Shown: piece after piece, positions 24,944 to 33,065 of the stretch
How positions within the stretch are numbered: the first letter of the stretch is position 1
How the letters are laid out: every line of letters begins with the position of its first letter
NCBI GenBank assembly: GCA_900544975.1
Contig: UQXI01000006.1
Span: 1-64,000, forward strand
Source: an uncultured Eubacteriales bacterium
GTDB taxonomy: Bacteria; Bacillota; Clostridia; Oscillospirales; Oscillospiraceae
Reading direction: 5' to 3'
Length of the DNA: 64,000 nucleotides
The notes under the pieces: model-generated
The model's input: only the letters and a program-made list of their open reading frames with translations
Told to the model about the DNA's origin: nothing
Databases searched by the model: none
Position numbers and translations under genes: made by a program

Positions 24944-25951
24944 TCAAGTATTGGCAAGCCTTCCGTCCACATATTGGTGGAAGTTCAGAATCACCTGGGC
25001 GCTTTGCGCGCGGGTGCCGTAAGCCTGCGGCTCCAGGCCAGCGCCAGTGCCAATCAACAGCTTCTGGCTTACCGCCCAGATCATGGCCTCCTTGGCCCAT
25101 CCGCTGATGCGGTTGCTGTCAGCAAATCCGTCCAGCACACTCTCGCTGCCGCCAGTGACTTCCAGACCCTGGGCCTTGGCGTAGCGATACATCATCGTTG
25201 CCATCTGCTCCCGGGTCACCTTGGCGTTGGGGCTGAAGGTGGTTGCGGAAGTGCCGCGAACAATGTCCTGCTCCGCAGCCCAGGCCACATAGCCTGCGTA
25301 ATAACTGCCGGACTTCACATCTGTAAACTTCGACGTAGCGTCCCGGTCCTCCTCCACCCCGGCCATACGGCCCAGAACGGTGACGAACATGCCCCGGGTC
25401 ATCGCCAGGTTGGGGGCAAAGGTGGTCTCGGTCATCCCCCGGAAGAAGCCTTCCTGCCACACATAAGCCACGGCGTCATAATACCAGTCTCCCTCGGCCA
25501 CATCCGTAAAAGGCAGCTTGCCGACCTGCAGACGGGGTAGCTCCAGGTGCACTCCCTCCTGGGCGTTGAAGTCCTCCACCGTCACCGTCAGCCAGGTGGC
25601 AGACACATCGGTTTTTGCAGTAAACTCCAAGGTGGCCAACACACTCCCGGCCTTCAGAGCGTCCTGACTGGAGGTGGCATAGGCGAAGGTCACCGCATGC
25701 TCCCCAGCGTCCTCACTGGTGACGGTCCCTGCTTCCTTCAGACCGGCATAGGTGAGCAGCGCATTGTCATACTCCACCGTCAGCCTGCCGCTGGTGGTTT
25801 CCTCCGCTGCGGTGAGAGTCAGAACCACAGTCCCGTTTTCCAGGACGGCGTCGGCTTCCACCAGTCCGACTTCCTGCGCCGCAAGGGCAGTCACCGGCAG
25901 CAGCGCCACCAGCATGACCAGCACGAGAAGTCCGGATAGCAATTTTCTCAT
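24944..25951 (-). CDS. cohesin-domain protein with three SLH repeats (wall anchor)
   Basis: A 335-residue surface protein. Signal peptide about 1-25; residues about 30-140 fit a cohesin domain (LTVEYDNALLTYAGL, GSVLATLEFTAKTD); residues about 147-330 contain three S-layer homology repeats (FTDVAEGDWYYDAVAYV, FTDVKSGSYYAGYVAWA, FADSNRISGWAKEAMIW). SLH repeats hold proteins on pyruvylated wall polymers, while cohesins bind dockerins. It would therefore be a single-site anchoring scaffoldin. It is the first gene of an operon with the dockerin-bearing protease. Confidence 0.85.
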   Translation of the reverse strand: MRKLLSGLLVLVMLVALLPVTALAAQEVGLVEADAVLENGTVVLTLTAAEETTSGRLTVEYDNALLTYAGLKEAGTVTSEDAGEHAVTFAYATSSQDALKAGSVLATLEFTAKTDVSATWLTVTVEDFNAQEGVHLELPRLQVGKLPFTDVAEGDWYYDAVAYVWQEGFFRGMTETTFAPNLAMTRGMFVTVLGRMAGVEEDRDATSKFTDVKSGSYYAGYVAWAAEQDIVRGTSATTFSPNAKVTREQMATMMYRYAKAQGLEVTGGSESVLDGFADSNRISGWAKEAMIWAVSQKLLIGTGAGLEPQAYGTRAQSAQVILNFHQYVDGRLANT

Positions 25952-26112
25952 TGTGTCTCATCCTTTCCGTAGACCCCGGGGAACTCCGCCGGGGTTCAAA
26001 AATATATTGCATCCCAAAGCCCCAGGTTCCGATTCTCTTTTCCCAGGAGCTGCTGTCACTGCATCTCGCTATACGTTCAAGTCGCTCCCTGTGCCTTCCA
26101 AATGCTGCCTTC

Positions 26113-26141
26113 ATCATACACCACCGCTTACAGAATTGCAA
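26113..26141 (-). promoter_or_regulatory. promoter of the cohesin/protease operon
   Basis: Minus strand: -35 TTGCAA (26136-26141), 17-base spacing, -10 TATGAT (26113-26118). It leaves a leader of about 155 bases before the cohesin ATG, with no recognised riboswitch. Confidence 0.65.
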
Positions 26142-26438
26142 GTATAATTTCGGCAATTTGCAGAAATGCAACTTAAATATTCACTCCAAAACCGTCTGTC
26201 TGCACAAAGCCAGAAAGATCCCTGCCACACTTGCCCCATACATAGCCTCCAGGAGCCACCGCCTCTTGGCGTCAAGCACCACTGAAGCTGACAACATCAT
26301 CGTCATTTCCCCATAGGTATGGCTGAATCCGCCGAAACAAACCGGGACATTGCGAACCCGTTTCGGCTGGCAGCCCTGTGTCCACGATTTCCGGTCCTGC
26401 CAGTCTGGAGCGGCAGTGGGGAAGACCTCCCCCGGCCC
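26142..26438. other. intergenic region downstream of recG
   Basis: AT-richer stretch between the cohesin promoter and the recG stop. GGGGGAGG/CCTCCCCC-type complementarity close to the recG stop could terminate recG; no gene is supported. Confidence 0.35.
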
Positions 26439-28487
26439 TCAGTTCCAGGCCACAGAGCCATCCCGAAACAGCCGCTCCACCCTGGCCCGCAGGCGGTCTG
26501 CCTCTGGAGTATCCGCATCTCCATACTGATCAATCCACTGAGCTGCCGCAGTCTGGGCCTGCTGCAAGAGGCCCACATCCATGGAAAGGCTGGCAGCCCG
26601 GAAGGTGGGCAGCCCGTGCTGCCGGTGTCCAAAGAAATCCCCCGGTCCTCGGAGTTGCAGATCCTCCTCTGCGATGCGAAACCCGTCCCCGGTTTTGCAC
26701 AGGGTTTTCAGCCGGGCCTGGGTATCCGGATTCCGGTTGTTGGACAGGAGAATGCAATAGCTTTTTGCCTGGCCCCGGCCCACCCGGCCCCGCAGCTGAT
26801 GGAGCTGGCTCAGTCCAAAGCGGTCGGCGTCCTCCACCACCATCACCGTGGCGTTGGGCACATCCACGCCCACCTCAATGACCGTAGTCGCCACCAGAAT
26901 TTGTATCTTTCCCCGGGCAAATTCCCCCATCACCGCCTCTTTCTCCGGCCCCTTCATACGCCCGTGGAGAAGACCCACCTGCAGATCCGGGAACACCCGC
27001 TGCTGTAGGGTCTCTGCCCAGGCCTGGGCCGCTTTTCCGGATTCCGTCTCCCCCTCCTCCACGCTGGGGCAGACCACATAGCATTGGTGGCCCGCCTGAA
27101 CCTGCTGCCGCAAAAAGCCGTTGAGCCTGCCCCGGTAAGTTTCGTTCACCAGGAAGGTATCCGTCTTCTGCCGTCCCGGCGGCAGCTCATCCAGCACGGA
27201 GACGTCCAGATCGCCATATAAAATCAGCGCCAGCGTGCGGGGAATGGGGGTGGCGGACATCACCAGCAGATGCGCCCCCTGCCCCTTTTCCGACAGCGCC
27301 GCCCGTTGCGCCACGCCAAATCGATGCTGCTCATCGGTAATGACCATGCCCAGGCGGAGAAATTCCGTGGTCTCCGACAGGAGTGCATGGGTCCCAATGG
27401 CCAATTCCACCTGTCCCCCGGCCAGAGCCAGCCGCACCCGCCGCTTTTCCCCGGCCGGCAGGCCCCCCGTGAGGAGCGCACACCGGACGCCCAGGGGCTC
27501 CAATAGCGTCCGCAATGTGCGGTAGTGCTGCTCCGCCAAAATCTCCGTCGGGGCCATCAGCGCCGTCTGCGCCCCATTCCGGGCCGCCCAGTAGGCGGCA
27601 GCCGCAGCCACCACCGTCTTACCCGAGCCCACGTCTCCCTGGAGCAGCCGGTTCATGGGCACGCCCCGGCGCAGATCCCCGGCAATCTCCTCCATCGCCC
27701 GCCGCTGCGCTCCGGTGAGGGCAAAGGGCAGAGCCGCGCAAACAGGCTCCAGGTCCAGGTGGTTATACGCCTGCACCTGCTGCACCGTCCGCCTGGCCCG
27801 CATGAGGCTGAGGCCGGCGGAAAATACAAAAAACTCCTCAAATACCAGCCGCCGCCGGGCCTCCTCCAGCTCTTTGGCATCCTGAGGCTGGTGAATGGCC
27901 CGGTAAGCCGTCTCCGCCGGGAGGATCCCATACTGCGCCCGGACCTCGCCAGGGAGAATTTCCGGTGGCGTTCCACAGTTCTCCAGCGCCTGCAACACCG
28001 CCTTCGAGACAGTCTTGTTGGTCAGCCCCGCCGTCAGGGGATAGACCGGCAAAATCCGCCGGGTCACCAGAGGGGCCTCCTCCGGCGCCTCAAAGGCCGG
28101 GTTTGTCATATTGTAGCCGATGAAATCCCCGGAAACCGCCCCATAAAAGATATATTCCCGGCCATATTGCAGTCGCTCCGCCACATGCTTCTGGTTGAAA
28201 AACGTGAGATTCAGCCGGGCAGAGTGGTCCGCCACCGTCACCTTGGTGATTTCCAGCCCCTTCCGGATGAAACTGGTCCGGGGACTGGTCATGACCATCG
28301 CCCGAAAACAGGCCGGCTGGTCCACCTCCAGGCTGGCAATGGGCGCCAGCCTGGTGCGGTCCTCATAGGTCCGGGGATAGTGGTACAGCAAATCCCCAAT
28401 GGTGTGGATCCCCAGCGCCTCGAACAGCTTGGCCTTTGCCGGTCCGATGCCTTTGAGAAATTGAATGCCGTCTGTAAGCTGTGCCAT
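26439..28487 (-). CDS. recG: ATP-dependent DNA helicase RecG
   Basis: A 682-residue superfamily-2 helicase that remodels stalled forks and Holliday junctions. The N-terminal wedge/OB domain (residues about 1-230) contains HYPRTYEDRT; Walker A is LQGDVGSGKTVVA, the DExH box is DEQHRFGV, motif III MSATPIPRTLAL, and the C-terminus has the QLHQLRGRVGRG motif VI. ATG 28487 follows AAAAGGGGGC; the further upstream frame adds 98 unrelated residues. Length matches RecG (about 680). Confidence 0.96.
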   Translation of the reverse strand: MAQLTDGIQFLKGIGPAKAKLFEALGIHTIGDLLYHYPRTYEDRTRLAPIASLEVDQPACFRAMVMTSPRTSFIRKGLEITKVTVADHSARLNLTFFNQKHVAERLQYGREYIFYGAVSGDFIGYNMTNPAFEAPEEAPLVTRRILPVYPLTAGLTNKTVSKAVLQALENCGTPPEILPGEVRAQYGILPAETAYRAIHQPQDAKELEEARRRLVFEEFFVFSAGLSLMRARRTVQQVQAYNHLDLEPVCAALPFALTGAQRRAMEEIAGDLRRGVPMNRLLQGDVGSGKTVVAAAAAYWAARNGAQTALMAPTEILAEQHYRTLRTLLEPLGVRCALLTGGLPAGEKRRVRLALAGGQVELAIGTHALLSETTEFLRLGMVITDEQHRFGVAQRAALSEKGQGAHLLVMSATPIPRTLALILYGDLDVSVLDELPPGRQKTDTFLVNETYRGRLNGFLRQQVQAGHQCYVVCPSVEEGETESGKAAQAWAETLQQRVFPDLQVGLLHGRMKGPEKEAVMGEFARGKIQILVATTVIEVGVDVPNATVMVVEDADRFGLSQLHQLRGRVGRGQAKSYCILLSNNRNPDTQARLKTLCKTGDGFRIAEEDLQLRGPGDFFGHRQHGLPTFRAASLSMDVGLLQQAQTAAAQWIDQYGDADTPEADRLRARVERLFRDGSVAWN

Positions 28488-28608
28488 CTGAATGCCCCCT
28501 TTTCTTTTATAATAGCACAAATGATTGAAATCATCAAGGCCCCAGAAGATTCTCCGGCCCCTGATATTTTGGGACCGTTGGGGAAAACTGACTGGGAGGT
28601 GATTGGAA

Positions 28609-28836
28609 TTGAAACGATGGAACAAGTGCCTGATCTCCCTGTGTCTGGCGGGGTACCTGCTGGGGATTTCCCGAGGGTATGTGGCCGTGTGGAAAGACGG
28701 AGACCCGCAGCCCTGGCTGATTACGGAAATGCCAGTGTCTGTGCTGCCTCCAGCTGACCAGAAGGCTCTGGAGCAGGGCATCTCCCTGCCCGAGGACTAC
28801 CCCCTGGCCAAAGCCCTGGAAGATTATTGCTCCTAG
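28609..28836 (+). CDS. small membrane-anchored hypothetical protein
   Basis: I do not recognise this 75-residue protein. It starts at TTG 28609 (MKRWNKCLISLCLAGYLLG), seven bases after GGGAGGTGA, has one N-terminal membrane helix or uncleaved signal, and a polar tail with LPPADQKALEQGISLPEDY. Good ribosome site plus clean protein-like composition support it. It is divergent from recG. Confidence 0.6.
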   Translation: MKRWNKCLISLCLAGYLLGISRGYVAVWKDGDPQPWLITEMPVSVLPPADQKALEQGISLPEDYPLAKALEDYCS

Positions 28837-28849
28837 CACAGATTTCCTC

Positions 28850-28878
28850 TTGATTTTTCGGGCAAAAGCGGTTACTAT
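28850..28878 (+). promoter_or_regulatory. promoter of the DUF1292 gene
   Basis: -35 TTGATT (28850-28855), 17-base spacing, -10 TACTAT (28873-28878), 50 bases before the ATG. Confidence 0.6.
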
Positions 28879-28927
28879 TACAGTATCAAAAACACCTGCT
28901 TGGCAAACATGCGGAGGATGACACAAG

Positions 28928-29218
28928 ATGGACGATTTCGGTTCTGATTTTATTACCATCACCGACGAAGACGGCGTCGAGTACGAGCTGGAGATTCTCT
29001 CCGAGTTGGATTACCAGGGCGCCCACTATCTGGCTGTGGTCCCCGCCACCAGTCCCGAGGAAGAGGAACCCGAGGAACTGGAAGTGAGCCTCCTCCGGGC
29101 CGATGAGGAAGACGGCGAGCCCATTCTCTCCGCCATCACAGACACCGAAGAGCTGGAGGCTGTCTATCAGCTGATCATGGATCAGCTCTACGAAGACGAA
29201 GCAGACGAAGACGCCTGA
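28928..29218 (+). CDS. DUF1292 family protein
   Basis: A 96-residue acidic protein typical of DUF1292: ITDEDGVEYELEIL near the start, AHYLAVVPA in the middle and an acidic tail (YEDEADEDA). The family is widespread in Firmicutes and often lies near ruvX/yrzL; no reaction is known. Cytoplasmic, no membrane segment. GCGGAGGATG lies before the ATG. It is followed by a probable 6S RNA. Confidence 0.85.
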   Translation: MDDFGSDFITITDEDGVEYELEILSELDYQGAHYLAVVPATSPEEEEPEELEVSLLRADEEDGEPILSAITDTEELEAVYQLIMDQLYEDEADEDA

Positions 29219-29240
29219 CCTATCGCTTGATTATTCTCCC

Positions 29241-29428
29241 TGCTTGGTGCGTGACGCATCCATTTAAACCCACAGTTTATCTTCGGGATGCAGGACTTCT
29301 TCATTGGATTGCAGGCCTCCCGCCGGCGCCGAGACGATCGGTGGACGTTGGAAGCAGTGAACATGTAAGAGCGGCAACCCACCTGCCCTTTTGTGCAGGT
29401 TATAAACGGGTGTGCACGGCCGAAGTGG
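29241..29428 (+). ncRNA. ssrS: probable 6S RNA
   Basis: A non-coding stretch with the recurring Firmicutes 6S blocks: TTTAAACCCACA, CTTCGGGATGCAGGACTTC, TTGCAGGCCTCCCG, GGAAGCAGTGAACATGTAAG, GCGGCAACCCACCTGCCC and GCAGGTTATAAACG. The 5' (CTTGG, CGTG, GCATCC) and 3' (GGGTGTGCACGGCCGAAG) ends pair to close a long stem, and a strong terminator follows. 6S RNA binds sigma-70 RNA polymerase. Covariance search would settle it; other structured RNA is the alternative. Confidence 0.6.
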
Positions 29429-29434
29429 GGTATG

Positions 29435-29470
29435 ACAGGGCGCGCAGCTTTGCGCGCCCTGTTTTAAATT
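29435..29470 (+). terminator. intrinsic terminator of the 6S RNA
   Basis: Stem ACAGGGCGCGCA / TGCGCGCCCTGT followed by TTTAAATT. Confidence 0.88.
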
Positions 29471-29528
29471 GTCAGGGAAAACCCTCCCTGTGGGCTTTTC
29501 CGGCATTTTCATGCCTTCAAATCATTGG

Positions 29529-29584
29529 CCCTGCTGCCAGACGAACCGGTTTTCACGGTTCCCCTGGCAGCAGGGCCATTCTCT
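29529..29584. terminator. long bidirectional terminator
   Basis: GGCCCTGCTGCCAG / CTGGCAGCAGGGCC with an inner AACCG/CGGTT stem, followed by ATTCTCTTTAT on +. It sits right at the stop of the minus-strand F420-ligase-like gene. Confidence 0.8.
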
Positions 29585-30286
29585 TTATACTCTCCGGATG
29601 ATGCCCATGGGGGTCTGCTGATCGTCCTGCCCCAGGGGGTTGTCCTTCAAAATCCGGGCATAGAGTCCCCTGTCCAGCGCCTTGGAGGAGACGCCCAAAA
29701 TCTGGCCCTCCAGGTCGTTGATGTCCACAATGCAGGTCTCAAAGCCAATCCGGGCCTTGATATCCCGGGCCACCTGGTCCGGATTCACCGGCCCCAGGAC
29801 CACATAGTGGTTGTAGGGCGGGATGGTGTTATGGCAGGGGCCGTCGATGGACCGGGCCTTGTAGCCCGCCACCTTGTAAAACCAGCCCTTCTTCCGGAAC
29901 AGCTTCTTGCCAATCACAGAGACGAAGGCGGCAAAGAGAATCCGCAGGGTCCCGCACTCCCGCAGGGCGTATTCCATGGTCTCCGGCATCCCCAGGCCAA
30001 TGCCGTGGGGGGTCTTGGTGACATGCTTGCTCAGAGTATAGGCCAGCTTCCGGGGATGAATCTCCTCCATGGGAATGGCCCGCTTCTGGGTGCAGGCCAC
30101 GCACTTTTCCGAAATAAAGAGCACATCCCCGGGCTGCAGCAGGGGCGCGCCATACTGCTGGGCCACATCGCAGATGTTGTCCTGGTCCGTGATCAGGTGG
30201 GTGGGGATGGGCAGGCGGAGGTACTGCACACCATCCACCTCAATGACGCCCTTTTTGCCCTCGTTGGGCTTCAAATCCGTTTCCAT
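29585..30286 (-). CDS. F420-0:gamma-glutamyl ligase-like protein
   Basis: A 233-residue member of the F420_ligase (CofE) superfamily. Typical blocks are RLPIPTHLITDQDNI, LQPGDVLFISEKCVA and the C-terminal DINDLEGQILGVS. CofE itself adds glutamate to coenzyme F420, but nothing else for F420 biosynthesis appears here, and Clostridia of this type are not known F420 makers, so the substrate is unknown. ATG 30286 follows GAGAGGAT. Nineteen bases downstream of a HIT protein gene in the same operon. Confidence 0.75.
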   Translation of the reverse strand: METDLKPNEGKKGVIEVDGVQYLRLPIPTHLITDQDNICDVAQQYGAPLLQPGDVLFISEKCVACTQKRAIPMEEIHPRKLAYTLSKHVTKTPHGIGLGMPETMEYALRECGTLRILFAAFVSVIGKKLFRKKGWFYKVAGYKARSIDGPCHNTIPPYNHYVVLGPVNPDQVARDIKARIGFETCIVDINDLEGQILGVSSKALDRGLYARILKDNPLGQDDQQTPMGIIRRV

Positions 30287-30305
30287 ATGATATCCTCTCT
30301 TTCCC

Positions 30306-30641
30306 TTACGCCATCTCCAGCGCCAGCGGGCCGCCGCCCAACAGGTGGAAGTGGAGGTGGGGCACCGTCTGCCCCGCATGGGGCCCGCAGTTGCTCACCA
30401 CCCGGAAGCCGCCCTCCAGCTCCTTGCCCAGCTGGGCAATCACTTCCATGCAGTGGGCCACCACCGCGCTGTTTCCGGCGGTGATGCAGGCGGCACTTTC
30501 GATGTGCTCCTTGGGAATCACCAAAATGTGAACGGGCGCCTGGGGATGGATATCCCGAAAGGCCAGAACCGTATCATCCTCATAAACCTTCTGCGACGGG
30601 ATTTCCCCAGCCACAATCTTACAGAACAGGCAATCAGCCAT
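30306..30641 (-). CDS. HIT-family nucleotide hydrolase
   Basis: A 111-residue histidine-triad protein of the Hint type. The N-terminus CLFCKIVAGEIPSQKVYEDD and the triad motif VPHLHFHLLGG are diagnostic. Such enzymes hydrolyse nucleoside phosphoramidates or adenylates. CAGGAGG lies before the ATG. First gene of the operon with the F420-ligase-like protein, behind a promoter and a leader hairpin. Confidence 0.93.
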   Translation of the reverse strand: MADCLFCKIVAGEIPSQKVYEDDTVLAFRDIHPQAPVHILVIPKEHIESAACITAGNSAVVAHCMEVIAQLGKELEGGFRVVSNCGPHAGQTVPHLHFHLLGGGPLALEMA

Positions 30642-30667
30642 GGCAGCAATCCTCCTGCGTAAAAATT

Positions 30668-30687
30668 CAGCCGGTGGGGACCGGCTG
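30668..30687 (-). terminator. leader hairpin upstream of the HIT gene (possible attenuator)
   Basis: On the minus strand CAGCCGG / CCGGCTG is followed by AATTTTT, then the ribosome site of the HIT gene. It sits between promoter and start codon, so it could act as an attenuator; no ligand-binding element is apparent. Confidence 0.5.
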
Positions 30688-30702
30688 CAGCTGTTTTTTG
30701 TT

Positions 30703-30730
30703 ATTATAACACAAACGGAACCTTTTGCAA
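30703..30730 (-). promoter_or_regulatory. promoter of the HIT operon
   Basis: Minus strand: -35 TTGCAA (30725-30730), 16-base spacing, -10 TATAAT (30703-30708). Confidence 0.7.
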
Positions 30731-30845
30731 GACTTTTGCCGGTTTGGCTACAAATTCCAGCATTTTTAGGAAGTTGGCCTTCTTTTGTTCAGCCCTCTGT
30801 TCAGAATTTGGTAAAATCACCAAAAGGCACGCCGCCGCTTTTCTC

Positions 30846-31487
30846 TCAGATTTCCCACCAGCACTCGCCCACGCCCACTGGGACAAATCCCAGCTTCTCA
30901 TACAGGGCCATGGCCCGCCGGTTGCTCTCTGCCACCTGCAGCTCCACCGTCTCCCCCTGCATCACCGAAATGAGCGCCGCCGCCACATCCCTTCCGGCGC
31001 CCCTGCGGCAGGAGACCAGGGACAGGAGGGTCTCTCCTTCCACCTGCCCAATGCCCAGAAGCTCCCCGTCCCGGTGGACAAAATATCCGCCCCCTTGCGC
31101 CACCAGCCGGGGCAGATCAGCTTCCCGCAGAGAAAGTGCCGCCGGAACCTCCGCCATCCTCTCGTTGTAAATGCGCAGAAATTCCCCGCCATGCTCCGGC
31201 AGCAGCGGCCAGAGGGCCGCATCCGTGGCCGGGATCCTGGCCCGCTGGCAGGTCATACGCACGAGACGGATCTGAGGCGCCGTCTCAGGCGTCTCCGGCA
31301 GGCGGGAGGCCAGGACCCGCCGGGCCCCTGCCATCCGGCAAAACCGGGCGCATTCGGCTAACAGCGCCGGGGTTTGCCCAGGCTGGGCCCATTGCACCAC
31401 ACAGTAGGCCTCCCCCTTCCTGGGCACTTCCTGTAAAATCAACGTGGCGCCGCCAAATTCGCTGGTAAAGACGGGAATGTTCTGCAT
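30846..31487 (-). CDS. GNAT-family N-acetyltransferase
   Basis: A 213-residue protein whose C-terminal half (about 120-213) is a GNAT acetyltransferase: acetyl-CoA loop region CRRGAGRDVAAALIS and the closing helix NRRAMALYEKLGFVPVG. The N-terminal 100 residues are less typical and may bind the acceptor. Substrate unknown. GAAGGAG precedes the ATG. It is alone between two other transcription units and divergent from the flavoprotein gene. Confidence 0.82.
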   Translation of the reverse strand: MQNIPVFTSEFGGATLILQEVPRKGEAYCVVQWAQPGQTPALLAECARFCRMAGARRVLASRLPETPETAPQIRLVRMTCQRARIPATDAALWPLLPEHGGEFLRIYNERMAEVPAALSLREADLPRLVAQGGGYFVHRDGELLGIGQVEGETLLSLVSCRRGAGRDVAAALISVMQGETVELQVAESNRRAMALYEKLGFVPVGVGECWWEI

Positions 31488-31559
31488 AAAAGTCTCCTTC
31501 CCCCGGCATGGGGACTATGGCTCCGGGCATACTACCTCCATAAGAAGGAGGGGATCCCA

Positions 31560-32477
31560 TTGGATTATGAGCTCGTGATCATTGGCGCAGGACCGGCCGG
31601 GTGTGGGGCGGCGCTTTACGGCGCGCGGGAGGGTCTCACCACGCTCCTGCTGGAGCCGGCCGCACCTGGCGGGCAAATGTCTGTCACCGCCTGGGTGGAA
31701 AACTATCCAGGCGTCCCCGGCACATCCGGCCCCCAGCTGGCAGAAGCCATGCTGGCAGGTGCAAAAGCCGCAGGCGCCACCTTTCTCCAGGCCCAGGTCA
31801 CTGGTCTCAGCCTGTCCGGAACGCCCAAAACCGTAGAAACCACCGCCGGAACCTACACCGCAGGCGCCGTGATCCTGGCCATGGGGGCCGCCCCCCGAAA
31901 ACTGCCCCTTCCCGAAGCCGAGGGCTTCCTGGGCCGGGGCCTGTCCTACTGCGCCACCTGTGACGGCATGTTCTTCCGGGGCAAAACCGTGGCCGTATTG
32001 GGGGGCGGGAACGGAGCCGCAGCCTCCGCCCGTAGCCTGGCCCGGCTGTGCAGCCAAGTCCACGTGATTTTCCGCAAAGACGCCATGGGCGCAGACGCCC
32101 GGGAGCAGGAAGCCCTGGCCGCCTGCTCCAATGTGAAGCTCCACCCGGGAACGCTCCTCACCGGCTTGTCCGGCCAGGACCGGCTGGAAGCGCTCACCCT
32201 GGAGGACCGCGCCACCGGCTCCACCAGGGAACTCCCATGCCAGGGACTCTTTGCCGCCATCGGCCGCATCCCGGAAACGGCCCTTCTAAACGGGCAGGTG
32301 ACCCTAGATCCCAGCGGTTACGTCCTGGCCGGAGAAACCACCCAGACCTCCCTCCCCGGCGTCTACGCCGCCGGAGACATCCGCACCAAACCCCTCCGCC
32401 AAATCGTCACCGCCGCCGCCGACGGCGCCACCGCCGCCCACCAGGCCGCCCAGTATCTGGGGCAAGGCGCTCCCTAG
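31560..32477 (+). CDS. thioredoxin reductase-like flavoprotein
   Basis: A 305-residue NAD(P)H/FAD disulfide reductase of the TrxB class. FAD-binding IIGAGPAGCGAALYGAREG, redox pair CATCDG, second nucleotide-binding GGGNGAAASA, and the C-terminal VYAAGDIRTK are present. It starts at TTG 31560, eight bases after AAGAAGGAGG. Likely reduces thioredoxin, though a ferredoxin- or alkyl-hydroperoxide-linked role is possible. The Gly in place of the usual Ser after GGGN is a mild departure. Confidence 0.88.
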   Translation: MDYELVIIGAGPAGCGAALYGAREGLTTLLLEPAAPGGQMSVTAWVENYPGVPGTSGPQLAEAMLAGAKAAGATFLQAQVTGLSLSGTPKTVETTAGTYTAGAVILAMGAAPRKLPLPEAEGFLGRGLSYCATCDGMFFRGKTVAVLGGGNGAAASARSLARLCSQVHVIFRKDAMGADAREQEALAACSNVKLHPGTLLTGLSGQDRLEALTLEDRATGSTRELPCQGLFAAIGRIPETALLNGQVTLDPSGYVLAGETTQTSLPGVYAAGDIRTKPLRQIVTAAADGATAAHQAAQYLGQGAP

Positions 32478-32484
32478 CCCCAAA

Positions 32485-32527
32485 TGGGGCTGTCTCAAAA
32501 CTTCGTTTTTGAGGCAGCCCCATGTTT
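32485..32527. terminator. bidirectional terminator
   Basis: GGGGCTGTCTCAAAA / TTTTTGAGGCAGCCCC stem between convergent genes; flanked by T- and A-rich bases on both sides. Confidence 0.85.
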
Positions 32528-32532
32528 CCATC

Positions 32533-33063
32533 TTATTTCCTTCTGCCCCCAAATCTCCGCCGGTATAGCCCCTCCAACCGGGTTAACAGGAGATCCGTGA
32601 GAAGAAACGTCAGAACGCCCAGCCCAGCCCCCACGGCCAGCATCCAGGGGGCCTCCTGGCGGAAGGTTTCGGCTACTTGCTCCAGGGACAGGACGAAGAG
32701 GAGCACCGTGTACATGAGGGCGCACGCCACGAGGAACAAAGCCAGCTTGGCGAGGAGGCGGAGCAGCGCTGGGGTGATCCGGTCCAGGGAGCCCTTTACG
32801 ATGGGGTAGTAGCCCAGGAACAAGAACAGGGCCGCCGCCTCGGGGTCCGGGCACAGCAGGCAGCTCAAAATGGCCACCGCCCCATACCAGGCCCAGGCGA
32901 TCCGCCTGCCGCAAGTGTCCACCACCGGCACCAGCAGGACGCTGGCCAGGACCGGGCAGCAATAGGAGGCGGCAGGGAACATGCCGCCCAGGACCATCCC
33001 CGTGAGGGCCAAGGCAGCCAGAACGCCGCACAGGGCCATTTGCTTGGAAGTTGTCCGTTTCAT
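32533..33063 (-). CDS. ECF-S-like integral membrane protein coupled to pncB
   Basis: A 176-residue hydrophobic protein with about five membrane segments (MALCGVLAALALTGMVLGG, AILSCLLCPDPEAAALFLF, LALFLVACALMYTVLLFVL). I do not recognise a named family with certainty; size and topology resemble vitamin ECF S components. ATG 33063 lies two bases after the pncB stop (TGAGTATG), so it is translationally coupled to nicotinate phosphoribosyltransferase. A niacin uptake role is inference from this context. Confidence 0.6.
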   Translation of the reverse strand: MKRTTSKQMALCGVLAALALTGMVLGGMFPAASYCCPVLASVLLVPVVDTCGRRIAWAWYGAVAILSCLLCPDPEAAALFLFLGYYPIVKGSLDRITPALLRLLAKLALFLVACALMYTVLLFVLSLEQVAETFRQEAPWMLAVGAGLGVLTFLLTDLLLTRLEGLYRRRFGGRRK

Positions 33064-33065
33064 AC

